A program made the position numbers and the translations under genes. Source: Isoetes taiwanensis (Eukaryota; Streptophyta; Lycopodiopsida; Isoetales; Isoetaceae). Taken from it: a DNA stretch of 64,000 bases. Positions 46,086 to 58,094 of the stretch are shown here, one piece after another. Each line of letters opens with the position of its first letter. The first letter of the stretch is position 1. The notes under the pieces are model-generated. The model saw nothing but the letters and a program-made list of their open reading frames with translations, had not been told where the DNA came from and did not search any database. Location: positions 2,055,842 through 2,119,841 of the forward strand of contig JAJEKV010000050.1 in the NCBI GenBank assembly GCA_021234155.1, read 5' to 3'.

Positions 46086-46539
46086 GTAAGGAAACGACCT
46101 TGTGGATTCAAAGTTATTTCCTTTGCACAATATTATCTGAACATAATTTGCATGCCATAGATAAGGGAAAAGGAGTAATATTTGTTCTCTAGTCGAAATT
46201 ATCGCCGTTGTCCAATAATACTTGCATAATAAAAAATATATATTTAATGAGGTTATGTGTATTATTTTTTTTTATTACATCGTCATTTTGGTAAATGATG
46301 TATTTGTTTTGTTCCATTTTTGCGCTTTTTCACAAAGTAGGTATGTCACATTGCAAACTAGACAATAAGAGTAATTTGGAGAATTACCAATTTGACGTAA
46401 CTTTCATTGGTAAGCCTCTTTATTTAGTTTAAAGAAATATAGCTCAACGGTTCAAATTGTAATGTGTGCTTTGTCCAGAGGTGTTGCTATATTGAGGTAA
46501 TGGCTTGGACATTGCATGAACAAGAAACATTAATACAAT

Positions 46540-46779
46540 TTTGGAATAGAAATAGAGTTGGATCAAAGAAAGCACGTGCAAAGCATTTCTGTAGATTCAC
46601 ATCCAAATTATGAATATTCTATTAGAGCAATCTTGGCTAAAGTTTCTAGACTTGAAGAAAATGGCTTACTTGATAACACTCTCGACATTGTTCAACATCC
46701 TCTTGTAGCATCACCAAATGGTATTCATGACATGAATGTTGATATGACCCGAAGAAGGAAATACACCCGACAATTGTAA
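46540..46779 (+). other. Exon-like island 4
   Basis: An open frame (DQRKHVQSISVDSHPNYEYS, then AKVSRLEENGLLDNT) has protein-like composition in otherwise AT-rich DNA. It is not recognised. It may belong to the same source gene as island 3. Confidence 0.3.
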
Positions 46780-47799
46780 ATTACGACACATTAACAATTC
46801 GACGATGAAAGACATTGTGTATCCAAGTCATGTCGAAAAACAAAGAAGGACGAATCGGTGAAGCAAACAATTGTACCAATCACAAATATATGCAAGTAAT
46901 TTCAAGATGTCCGACATATGGCTCGCAGATCAAAGGCAAATTTGAAGCACAAACTAACAATTTCGATAGCATACGATACGTTTGTACACACATTACCACG
47001 CTTGAAACGTATGAAGAAGAACACCGCGACGCGATGTGAAATCGCAAATCCAAAGCCGCACCAACACTTGCTGGTTCCATCTACCGATACAGTGCAAAGC
47101 ATACAAAGCACTCTTCCGAAATGAACTCCCTTGACAAAGCATATGGAATGGACGATGGAGAATTGTATAATGAAATGATGACGCCGCCACTAAAATTCCG
47201 TGAACGAGTATCTCAACAATATCCAAAGGGGATATTCAAAATCAATTGTGCAAACGTAATCATCGAGTACGAAAACAACTAGACAATCAACACTCGCCTA
47301 TGAGCTTTTTGTCCTTTTTAATAATTGTAGAAATCTTTGCTTTTAAAGCAAAACTAGACACTTTTATATAAATGATTTACTTTTTATTGATTTTTAAAAA
47401 TTCAAATCCCATATGTTACTCATGTTATTCAACACTAAGTCGAACCCTACACCTCAAAGGACTTAACCATTCAACACAAACACATGCTAATAAATAATGT
47501 TCAAAATCTACATCTAAACATAAAAAAAAAAAGTTACGCGATCACCCTTAACAAAACAAAAAAAATACACATGAATTGTCAACACGGGGATCGGAATAGA
47601 AAAACAACATCTTCGTGATATTGGCCACTTACCTCTTTGCCTTGAAAAACAAAGACATATGCAAATCTAAATGATTCATCCATGTTCCTATACTACTTTC
47701 AAAAATAATTAAATAATTTAAATAATAGATAGATAGATAGTATTTTAACGTCACACCACTAGGCAGCATCCAACTGGACATGTGACAACACTACATTGC
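46780..47799. other. AT-rich stretch without a recognised gene
   Basis: Short ORFs overlap on both strands at 46815-47226. A (TAGA)n microsatellite lies at 47726-47741. Nothing else is supported. Confidence 0.45.
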
Positions 47800-47945
47800 T
47801 TTGTTGGGCCCTGCCCCCAACCACTTTACATTGCGTCTGTGGGTTTTGACACCCAAAGTTCAAAGTGCGATTCTGGGCGGTCTCAAACTCAAGACCTATA
47901 GTTGCTAGACCTAGTGTATTACCACTACACTAAACCACTGCATTT
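47800..47945 (-). mobile_element. tRNA-derived SINE candidate
   Basis: On the minus strand a box A (TAGTGTAGTGG, 47922-47932, full match to TRGYNNANNNG) is followed after 32 bases by a box B-like AGTTTGAGACC (47879-47889, one mismatch). This is the internal RNA polymerase III promoter arrangement. It does not fold as a full tRNA. The 3' end and tail are uncertain. Confidence 0.5.
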
Positions 47946-48078
47946 ATGAAGATACATTTATAAAGCTTTATTCATAATAGCATTTTGGGGGCAATCCACA
48001 GTGCTTTGCACCTTGTTTCTTCAAATTATAGGGATGGCAAGCTTCTACTTTGAAAAGTACCTTGCTTCTTTGTCTGTT

Positions 48079-48258
48079 GAATAGCGAGAGGGAGGCTTTG
48101 TAGAGACCAAACTAAGATCTGACTCTGCTTGGGATACTCCTTGAATTTGCTAACCAAGATATGTAGATGATCAACAAAATCACGGGTAGTTCGTGGGTTG
48201 TTGTTGAGTTGCTTGAGAAGTTATTGATCATCATCAGTGGTGCCATATAATGGGACAG
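48079..48258 (-). pseudogene. gag capsid fragment of copy C
   Basis: It matches 16950-17135 of copy B (aagatctgactctg, ttgagttgcttgag, gatcatcatc). It is the most upstream surviving part of copy C; no LTR follows to the right. Confidence 0.75.
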
Positions 48259-48979
48259 GGCACAGGTAAGCCCGCATATCCATGAACTCTTGAAGATACG
48301 ATTCCGGCAACCGCACTGAAGCCATGCTCAATATCACATGCAGCGGCTAGTGGGGCCTAGCCAACTCAATATAGCATGGCTTTCTATTTCATCCGCATGT
48401 CTCGATTCACAAATTGTCTGTACCTATGCGAATTGAGGTGATGAGCCGACACCGTTTCATGGGCAAATGGATAAGCAAGTAGCGTTGCGGGCCACGTTCC
48501 AGTGTGAGATTTATGTGGTGCTGATAATGTGTTGTCTTGACCTGTTCAAGGGCATTGATATCCCAAGCTTGCTAAGGAAGCAAGCTTCAAGCTACTGCCT
48601 CAAGCTATAGCGATCCTCTTCTCTTTGCACCTATATGCACCTATCCTCCTGCACATTCCATCCAGCGAGCCATTGAGCCATCTTTTAGTTCTTGAGGTGC
48701 TGCGGCCTCATTGACACAGTGAAAACTAGGTTGGGGAGACGACCATTGTCCGTAGTGAGCACTGCCCATACTGACCACCAACTGAAAATAGACGATGTGG
48801 CGATCAATGGCTGCTCTTTGAAGAGGCAAGAAACCCATCTCTTGCAGCAAAATTTGACATGGGACCGTGGATGTCACTCCCAATGCCGCAATAAGAAGGC
48901 TTTTTTGACCGCTTCAAATTAGGTGGCAAGGACAAAGACCATGCCCTAGATCTCACCCCTTATACCGTAAACGAGCTCT
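48259..48979. other. No recognised feature
   Basis: Only short ORFs on both strands occur between the copy C gag piece and the LINE fragment; it may be further LINE debris. Confidence 0.4.
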
Positions 48980-49450
48980 ACTAAGATCCTAAACAAAAGC
49001 GATCGATGAGCCTAGTCATTGTTATGCATTGCATACAAAGGCTCCTGTTCGTTGTTATGTAACCAGATAGAAGTGTCCCAAAGACATGGTAGAAGAGAAC
49101 TCCACTCCCAAATACTTGTAGATGGGTATCACCTCCACATTTTGCCCTTGGTAAGGAATGGGGAGGCCTTGACCGATATGAGGATGAGATGAGCACCACC
49201 TTAATCTTGGCCAAATTGATGCGCACGTTAGTGGTCCGCGTAATATATCTAGGGCATCTAGATGGTGTTGCATGTCAATTGCCGCTGAGAGTACTAGCTA
49301 ATAGTTTTGCAAACACCGAACCCACCATCATTGTTCTAAGAATTGGTCGGGCAAAGGCGGGGCACCTACCTTGTAGATGGAAACAACTTTGCTAGTGGTC
49401 CTCTCGTAAGGGGAAGCCTTCCTATAATGCCTCATTGAACAAGACCGGTG
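48980..49450 (-). pseudogene. LINE reverse transcriptase fragment with core deleted
   Basis: Reading the minus strand, a finger motif (KVVSIYKVG, then MMVGSVFAKLLAST, about 49400-49280) is followed directly by the post-catalytic part (RINLAKIKVVLIS and VIPIYKYLGVEFS, about 49225-49080). In LINE RTs the GxPQG and YADD blocks lie between these, so they have been deleted. Frame changes confirm decay. This LINE is distinct from the one at 61.3-64 kb. Confidence 0.65.
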
Positions 49451-51116
49451 AGGATCGGTGACTATGGACAACCTTGCCCACTTGAGCAACTCGTCTCAAG
49501 GAGGATTCACTTGTGGTATGCGTATAAACCATCCGGAGTGTACGCTAAGGGGTTTTTATTTCCAAATTTGTACTTAAAATAAGGGGCCTGACCCTAGGAA
49601 CGCAGATGCCATATCCGAAATACATATAGGTTAATCCCTAAGCTTTGCCTGCATACTGTCCCAATCTGTCGCTTTTCCATAAGCAAGAAATGTAAGCTCT
49701 GGACGAGGGGATGGATAGATAGATCAATAGATCATACTTTTACATCATACTGCACAAAGGGAAAGAGTTAATGATAGAATCACTTCTCTACATGTGAATC
49801 TCAACATGGATGTGGTACATGCTAGGGGGTTGTCTTATATGGTAAAAGAAGATATTAAAAGGCATTTGTCATTCTCTAGTAATTATTCGGTGTCTGTAGT
49901 GTCCTACTTGCATGCAAGGTTTTGTTTCAAAACAATGATACTACAACGACATTCTACTGCTAGTGTTGGACATTGTGGTGACTTCACATGGCATTGTGGT
50001 CACACAAATGGGGAGGTGGCATACAAAGAAGAAAACCAACTTTTCAGCAAATACACATATCTATAATTTATACTGAGAACCAACTCTTTAGTGAATACAC
50101 ATTAATAATTGATACTGCACGATGGTAGGAATGTGGTGTTCTCACACATAATCCACTTTTCACTAAATGAACCTCAGTAATTGATACTGCTTGATGTTGC
50201 TAGATTGAGACATGCTATTGGGTGTGGTCTTAAAACACGAGAAATCAGGCCCTACCATTTATATGCATGTTGAAGAGGGAGGCTGTATTGAAGAGGTGGT
50301 CTATTGCATGTGGTACATCATGGAGGCATTATTCTTTGTTTCTAAGGGCTGAAGTGTCTAGATAAGTCCAAACATTGTGAACATAGGGGCAGATCTTTTG
50401 GTAATAAAAATAGGAGGGGGACACATTTAAATATGTATGCTCACATGCACCGTTTAAGAAAGCACCAAAACCAAACGTTACTTTCTCGAAAACATAGTTT
50501 ATTTATTTCCTGGGCCCTGGCTGCCATGGTCCAAATCCGACGGCCCAGATTCCACACACATGCCACTGGCACGTGGATGTAACGGCTCTCCGTGCTACAC
50601 TGCCATGGCAGAAAACCTTGTGCTTTGGCATGGCAGACGGGATCTGCCCAAACGAGGGATTGAGTTTTTGTCTCCGTGATATCTTGTAGGCTACCTCTGT
50701 AAAGCGAGAGAACAAATGGGCAATGCTTTTATTCAGCTTGGACTGCTAAAGACGCTTAGGTGACGTCTTATTATGCCCAATTGATCACTGTATCCTATGC
50801 TGTAGTACTTAAGAACAGGAGCAGCAGCAATTTTTGACCCGAATGGCTTCTTGGATTTCCGGAATCGATTAGAAACGAAGTGGGTTGTAGCATTCTGGCC
50901 TCTGGAGCTGATTAGGGACCTCCTATAATTGACGAAGACAGAAAATGGGCGAGGTGCATAGATTAGGTCGGAGGAATGATTTCTCGTCTCAACAACAGCA
51001 GAGAAGAACCCTGAAAAATTACTTGGATATGTCAAAAGTTTAAATGGTGACGCAGGTCTGATTAGGGAAATGCTGGATGCAGAAAAAAAAGGCAACCTGC
51101 TTCTTCTAGATTGGCT
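49451..51116. other. Upstream region of the dynein light chain gene
   Basis: Short ORFs only. The 157-residue minus-strand frame at 50733-51206 overlaps the start of the dynein light chain and has no family resemblance, so I treat it as chance. Promoter elements could not be placed with confidence. Confidence 0.4.
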
Positions 51117-52164
51117 ATGTTGAGCAATGTGGATATGTCGAAAAAGTCTCGATTTAGAGTGCAAGGGCAGAAGAAGAGTTACTATTGTGGATGAGAAGCA
51201 GGCCATGGCAGTGGCAGCAGCGTTAGCTAGGTCTAAAAATACTGTTATTCCGTTTTGGAGTTCAAATGGGCATATGGTGAATCAGAGAAGGCAGAACTCA
51301 GAAAATGCAGCTCCAAGTAGTAGAGTAGCAGCAAAAGGGTGCCATCAAAGTAGTCGTCCACCAGTTCCAGTAACTTCAAGACCTGAGTCGACTGTTCTAG
51401 CAGGATCACCAAGAGTAGCCCCGGGTAAGACTAGACTAATGCCTGATAGACCTGCTCAAAAAGTTGCAGCAGAGAGGCCTGCTCCTGGGATTGTCATAGA
51501 AAGAGTAAAGGCTTCTGTACCACAGAAAGGAAATGCAAGGTTGAATGTTAGGAAATCTGATGATACCAATTGCGAAGCGCCTAGTGCTAAAACTGCCCTG
51601 TGGAAGAGAAGCAAGCAGTCATCAGCTTAGCTGTTTCTAAGCCAGTGGTTGCAAATTTGAAAATGAAGTCAGTAGATATGGCTTCTCCTATGCAGAACCA
51701 TGCAGTGCAATGTGCTCAAGAAGCTCTTGAGAGTAATGATAGTAGCAAGCTGAACTACAAAAGAGTGGCTTCCCCATATAAAAAGGTGCTATTTATTTAC
51801 CCTCTCCTTTCCTTCTGTTATCTTAAACTTTTGCAACTTCTGATACCACTGGACTCAACTTTGAAAAGTAGTCTTTTTTAGATTTTTGCAACTTTTGAAC
51901 CTGTTCATCTTGTTCTTTTTAGATTAATTGTTTAGGTTGAACTTTAAGAACTAGTCTCATGTGGATTACACGTTGGGAATATGGCGTGGTTTTCTGATTG
52001 TTGATTATTCTGCAGGATTTTGATAAGGTTTATGGTCCGGCTTGGCATTGCATTGTTGGCACAAGTTTTGGGTCATATGTAACCCATTCTATTGGGGCTT
52101 TATATATTTTTCCATTGGAAAGGTTTCAGTGCTGCTCTTTAAAACATCGATAGAAGTGGTGTAA
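51117..52164 (+). CDS. Dynein light chain, LC8 family (two exons)
   Basis: Exon 1 (to 51785) encodes a long basic, Ser/Pro-rich N-terminal extension and ends in AQEALESNDSSKLNYKRVA. Exon 2 (52016-52164) encodes DFDKVYGPAWHCIVGTSFGS then YVTHS, the LC8 core. The intron 51786-52015 has GT and tgcag ends in phase 0. LC8 proteins dimerise and bind short peptides as hubs; plants have them although they lack dynein motors. One missing base near 51598 (CCC run) and one in the G run 52094-52097 break the frame; after the second, the expected end FSIGKVSVLLFKTS appears and stops at 52164. The start is 51117 (out of phase with the main frame) or 51127 (in phase). It is either a real gene with assembly errors or a recent pseudogene. 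Confidence 0.8.
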
Positions 52165-54357
52165 CTGTACTGAACCTTGCACCATCTAATTCTGTGGCCA
52201 ATCCATCTTCCTCCAATTTCCAAGTATAATCTACTCAATACAGGTCACGATGGCCACTTAATTATTGTCTAACCTGTCAGATACTTCTGTTCTAACATCC
52301 TATACATGGTCTAACAGTTTCTGATTCTCCTGTTTTAACAGGCTATATGTGTATCTTACAAAGGTATTGACTAATATTTCTGGAAATTATGCAAAGGTAC
52401 ATTACTTGTCTTTCTTCTCTTCATTGTTTGTTTTCCTTTGTCCAATGAGGTAAAAATTATGAAGGTAGATTCTAGATCCATCCTCCAATCTATACATAGA
52501 AAAAGACTTTCTGTTTGAGCTGTATCGGATTTTTGAGGGACATGCATGCTCGAGTTACAGAAAGCAGTGGACTTCATTGTTTCTTTAGAGATTGCTATAA
52601 AATTGTTTATCTCTAACCATTTTTGTTGCTGCTCTCTAAGATCAACTTAATCAAGAAGAGACGATATTGTACTTATTCTGTGTGATGGAATTTGACCAGA
52701 GCACTAAACTGGAAATGTTTCTACCTTTTGGAAAGAATGTATCGTACAGATGTGTGACAATATTACTGTTTTTAAGTTAGACAATGTCCTTAATCACAAG
52801 AAATGCGGTGGGTGGTGATAAGCTAATGGCACAGATTCAAATCCGTGAAAAGAAAGGGATAATTCTAAAAATCAGAGAAAATGTATTGATGTTACACAAG
52901 TTTATAGAAAATATAGTTAGAAGCATTTCTTCTAATTCGGTGCTTAGTCCATTCTTGCCTGAACATTCATCTAAGTTGGCATCAAGATTTAGAAATTTGT
53001 TTTACCAAAAAGAAGCATCGGGCTTTGCATTCTTTACTTTTGTTTTGCTATGTATGACTCTACCTTCTCACCTTCTTATCCTACACTAGGGAAGAACAAT
53101 ATTCAAGCAAGTCCTTGTATTTTTTCATGTTTGCATGCTCTACGAGATCATTTAATGAAAATTATTGTCTCCTCAAACATTTCTCATTTAGTGAAATTAA
53201 CTTTTGCACCACTTGCTTATACTTCTACTGAGAGTCAAGGAAGTATTTGAAATCTATGTCCCTAGGAAACACATAAGCAACATTGTATCAAAACTAATTG
53301 ACACGATGGATTACCCCAGGTCCTCGGATTTGTCGATCCATGGCCCAATAGTCGTATGATAAACTCTTCTTTCTTTGCATTACACCTCAATGTAATTCTT
53401 TCTATTGTCCCAAGCTCCACCTATTAGATGCTGAGATGCTTTAATTATCGTGATTTCGGATACCAAAGCACCAAATGTCCAAATGTAAAAGTTTTGAACC
53501 AAAAAAAGTTCCCACGATAGAAGGTGTTAACATAACCAGAGCACCAGATGGTATCATTTCCAAAATAGACGCGCTTAGATGATATCTTAACACATCTCTT
53601 GTAGTCCGTTTGACAAGTCCTTCTATGAGACCGGACATGGTGTTGAATTATCTCCTTACTTCCTCAACCATAGCCAATGCTACCGCCAACACTTTGATTA
53701 TCATTCTTTGAGAATCAACATGGACGATGGGCCCAAAGAATTAGCCCAACAAATTCCCTAGGTTTGAATAACACTTATTAACACAGCAAAAACGGGGCCA
53801 ACAACACCAAAATAGCAAATCCAATAGGGAATCCATAGTAGACATCCCAAAATAAATTCTAAATAAAGGGAAATTTACCAAATTAAATTCAGCTTGTATA
53901 TAAGTTACTTGCATAAGTATTGTATCAAGCATTTATCATTGTCCCTCAGAGGCTCCAATGGTATTCCTTGTAGCATCTAATGCATGTGTCCTCTCACGAA
54001 TCCAGTGGGTTTTACAAACCATCTCAAAGAATGCCATCAACATGGTCGACTAGACCATATGCATAGCATTCCAAAAGCAAAGAATATCAATTCCATCCAT
54101 ACAGCTTAAGTCAAGCTCAAGAAAATGGCTATAGCAATGGCAAAAATCGAGATGATGATAGATTTATAGCCCGAGCAAAATCCAAAATAAGTGTCATTTG
54201 CAACACCGGGCCTTGCAAGAGTCGCAACATCCAAGACATGTCCGGAGAGGACAACTATTCATTAGAGAAACCAACCATGGGTATACAGTGCGGCTTGAGA
54301 GTTCAATTGAATATTATAAAGTTAGTTGTCTTACTTGAAAATATCCTGCATTGATAA

Positions 54358-54360
<3 letters not shown>
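52165..54360. other. Downstream of the dynein light chain, no firm gene
   Basis: The first few hundred bases are probably its 3' UTR. The plus-strand frame 52784-53089 (NAVGGDKLMAQIQIREKKGI) has protein-like composition but no known family. The minus-strand frame 53441-53638 is also unassigned. Confidence 0.4.

Positions 54361-54389
<29 letters not shown>
54361..54389. repeat. Poly(A) run of 29
   Basis: Uninterrupted A run on the plus strand, possibly the tail of a retroposed sequence to its left. No target duplication was identified. Confidence 0.6.
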
Positions 54390-54391
<2 letters not shown>

Positions 54392-54759
54392 CTTTACATC
54401 TACTCTGGACCTTTATGGGGACCATTATAGACATTTTAACATTAAAGATCTGAAGACCCAAAATGTTACAATTAGCAACCTCATACATATACAGGTGTTA
54501 TATCTATGAGCACAGATCTGGTCATGAATACATTCCATATATTCCATACTATTTCCAGTTTAAGAAAAAAACAAATCATATTTACATGCTGTACTTGTAT
54601 GCCAGCAATAATACAACTTTTACTAGAGTGAAGAGAAGAGATTCCAAACCATAAACTATACGTGTTTCACAGTATGTACCCTTGTGCATCATTTTTACAT
54701 TTTTGATAAGATATTATCCAGAAATATTGTTCAATTACACCAAAATAGAAGTAAACATT

Positions 54760-55130
54760 GCAGGGAGCAGAAGTTCCTGTTACCTGCACCACAACGAACA
54801 AAAAACAAGCGTTAATACGGTTGCTTATGAACATGGTAGCAGGTGTCATAAGAACTTCTGGGTTTATAGCCCTTCACCCTGCTTGTAAACCACAAACAGT
54901 TACAAAGGCATGCAAATATGATATAATAGTCCGAGCCTATGCTCCAAAGGCTAGGAAAGTTAGTCTATTATATCCACATGTGTTATTTTCTAGGCTTCAA
55001 AATCTGTCAGCCACTTTTATATCTGATCCATAATGTATTTATGTCAGTAGGTCAGTCATAATCCTTTAAAGACCATTTCAGGAATCTTTATTCTTACCAG
55101 ATCTACTTTAATCTAGTTTCATACATTATT
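54760..55130 (-). other. Exon-intron segment duplicated at 57050-57220
   Basis: On the minus strand both places carry a pyrimidine-rich tract ending in tgcag followed by GTAAC (54762-54800 and 57062-57100), plus matching upstream intron sequence (ggtagcaggt and ctgctacc). They look like the same acceptor site of a duplicated gene. Confidence 0.4.
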
Positions 55131-55171
55131 CTCATATTAAACATACTCTATTTCAGTCCATACGTTCAGCA

Positions 55172-55410
55172 CCCAGGGGATGCACTTATACATAAAGGGG
55201 GTATGGCATCTGCGTTCGGAGGGTAGCAAAAAACCCCCCTTGTATACACATTTTCAAAAGGCAATTTAACCCCTATGTATATAGATATTGCTCCAGATCA
55301 GTGCCAAAAAACACCCCTAACCCCTAAGTATACGGACGCAAATGGTCCAAAAAACACCCCTCCGTTGAACTCTCATGGGTTATACGCAAATGAAAGGTGA
55401 ATCCCCCGGG
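55172..55410. mobile_element. hAT-like MITE, 239 bp
   Basis: The 14-bp ends CCCAGGGGATGCAC and (reversed) CCCGGGGGATTCAC match at 12 positions. An exact 8-bp duplication GTTCAGCA flanks them (55164-55171, 55411-55418). Eight-bp duplications are typical of hAT elements. The interior repeats aaaaaacacccct and has no coding capacity. Confidence 0.85.
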
Positions 55411-55610
55411 GTTCAGCATCATGCTAATATCTGCTTTAAGTCTAAGCATGGACAACATTAAATAGATCTGCCATATTTAAGGCATCTATTATTTCCAGAT
55501 CTGCCATATTAAACCTATCATCATTTTATTTTTATCTTTTAGCCAATATACTTTTTAAAGTAGGATAGAAATGTATACTACTTCCAAATTTAATCACAAT
55601 ATTTATGATC

Positions 55611-55988
55611 TCAAACCTGGTTGGGTCGAGCAGGACTATTTTCTTGTTGATCAGCCGTCATAATGGTCTTTGCCTTGGTGTTTGCTATGCTTTGCTGTAT
55701 GCTGCATTCAGTCACATTGATGTTATTTGTGGCCATCCTTGCACTGGACTGAGTAAGGAGAGGATTAGGCTGCTGCATCATGTTCTGCCTATCACCTATT
55801 TGAGCCTCCCCATCATCAATAGCTTGAGTACTCCCTTGACAGATCTGAGTACTTTCTTTTTCCTTACTGCTTCCACTAGTTACAAGTGCAGGCTTATGGA
55901 ATTGGAATACCTTCAATCTTTTGGCCATGCCTTTCTTCTCTTCTTGCAGCTTCCTTCTGGTGCCCATATTGAGGTCCTTCCCATGCAA
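55611..55988 (-). other. Exon-like frame, unidentified gene, copy 1
   Basis: The 125-residue frame has KLQEEKKGMAKRLKVFQFHK followed by a Ser/Gln/Thr-rich stretch. The same beginning appears in the frame at 58095-58441 (KMQEERLKAFDYHKLAKVPG). The basic and charged composition suggests a nuclear or scaffold protein, but no domain is recognised. Confidence 0.4.
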
Positions 55989-58094
55989 ATGCTATGCTAC
56001 TGCCGGCTTACAGCTCCGCCATCATGCCATGGCCGGTTACTCAGATCGGGGCACTTGATCGCCCTTGTGAATCCATTTAAAGGAAAGATTAGGTTCAGTC
56101 CTTACCTGGGACGACCTTACATCTTCCGCTACCTAATCCAGGTCGGGACACGATCCTTCATTAGGTATTGTTCTGGTTTTTTCCCCCTTGGTGCTTAGAC
56201 CAACGTATTTAGGTCATTGTAAATATTTACAAGTGCTTACCTTCTTTACTATCAAGTGTAGCCCTTTGCTCCTTAACCCTGCATATATGGTTATCCAGCA
56301 TTTTCATTTAGCCAAAACCTAGGCATGTATTACACTGAAACCTCATACAATGTTTAATTAATAAAAAAAAAAAAAAAAAAAAAACATCTGTCAAGACAAA
56401 CCTAAGCCTTTGAGACCAACTTTTTGGAACTCAAAGACCATATAATTGCAGTCTTGGAATAGACTAGGTATACGTCTAGACCAAGCCTTGATTTGAGAAG
56501 AACAATAGACAAACCAAAAAACTTCATCTCTATCTGAGATAAGATTGCAACAATCAAAAGAAATGTTACAACATAGTTTAACATAAAAAAAGTCAAAGAA
56601 CCATATATAATTGAGAAGATATACAAAATGTAGCCATAGAATATTTTAACTTAGAAATATTGAATATAAAGACCATAACTGAGAAAAAGGAACTTATTAA
56701 GACTTCATAAGATTTATCCTAAAAAACATTTGATGGTCAAGCCTATTTTGCGAAGCAGTCTAGAAACTTTATGCGGGACATGCAAACTTAACTATGTATA
56801 GGACCAAACAAGTTCAGAGCGAAAAGACTTACAACAACAAGCACGCTAACCATTATATTATCAAGTAAAGAAACCGTAGTATTATCTAACCAAAACACGA
56901 TATTATGACATCAAAAGCGAGAATATGTAGAATATTCATTCATAAACATGTGCCCATGTTATGCTATAGCAGTTCTAATAAAAGCTTGTAGATGTCACCA
57001 AAATATCTTTTAAGAAAACTGGGTCAATATGTTGTAAACAACACCATCACACAGCATCATATGGAAGGATAAGCTCGGTTACCTGCATCAAACAATACAC
57101 AAACAAGCATTAGACATGGTTGTCATGTATTCGGTAGCAGGTAAATAAAGAACTTATCCGGCTACTCGCCCTTCACCATAAACAACTATGTTAATATGTA
57201 AATATGATAAACAGTAAAAAGATATTACAGGGACATAAAGTTAGAACTAGAAGGTGAGCTTAAATCAGAAAGGCTGGATCATATCAGCATGTCATACTAA
57301 ACAATTGAAGCTACATTGCAGGAGCTAAGTTATAGGAGGAAGATCCTAGAAACAAAGAACATAACAAGCATAGCAGAGAAACTTAATTTTATTCTGCACT
57401 GAAATATCCAGAAAACCAGCATAATCATTACCAATTCAGGAGACCATAAGGTGGATGTAGGAACACAGCAAGGTTAAAATACGTTAATAACAGAATCTAG
57501 ACAGAAATTTAGCAGATCTAAGATGCCTAGAAGTCTATTTTTTGTCTAGAAGATATGAACTTATGGAGTGAATGAACTGGTTAAAATAGCACAAGAATAA
57601 ACAATATCAAGAAGTAGTAGAAGAAAGAACTCCGCTGGCAAATTATCCTAGTTTAAATTACGAAGACCGAAATGCAAGAAACATGCAGGAGTATAGGGTT
57701 GGAAATTAGATCAGAAAGGTTGGAACAGATCAGCAGGTCAAAGTAAATGATTGGAGCTACATTATATGAGCAAAGTTACAGGAGGAAGATTATGAAACGA
57801 TCTGATTAGACATTATATTATGAGAAGTACAGGATTCAGATATGCAATTATAAACAAATACTAAGTAGAAAATAAGAATATCATAGATAACTAATTCCAG
57901 AAAGAAGGACATGGATATTAATGGTGTAATGCATGAATAAGACTGAGGCATAGATAAGAAATATAAATAAAAATCAAGGAATAGATCATACTGAAAAAAT
58001 CGAATGGCATGACAGAAGATTATAATCTAATGGAGACCTTGGGTTTAAGGAAATAAGACAGAATAAAACAATATGAACCTAAACCTTATTTGTA
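55989..58094. other. Intron-like AT-rich stretch with poly(A)
   Basis: It contains a poly(A) run (56361-56382) and the duplicated acceptor region 57050-57220 noted above. No coding frame of interest; probably introns and flanks of the duplicated minus-strand gene. Confidence 0.4.

Larger units (their letters stand above)
35867..48078. other. 12.2-kb block inserted into copy C gag
   Basis: Copy C homology stops after gtcgcaagtatcct and resumes at gaatagcgagaggg, adjacent positions in copy B. The block holds exon-like islands, the dispersed repeat also seen at 8925, a complete LTR element and a SINE-like sequence. I could not find matching ends or a target duplication for the block as a whole, so it may be one large composite element or several insertions. 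Confidence 0.6.

Noticed and set aside
47800-47945. Functional tRNA gene
   Set aside because: Boxes A and B are present, but no cloverleaf or acceptor stem could be drawn; SINE is the better fit.
50733-51206. 157-residue minus-strand ORF overlapping the dynein light chain start
   Set aside because: No family resemblance; it is opposite a supported exon and its 5' region.
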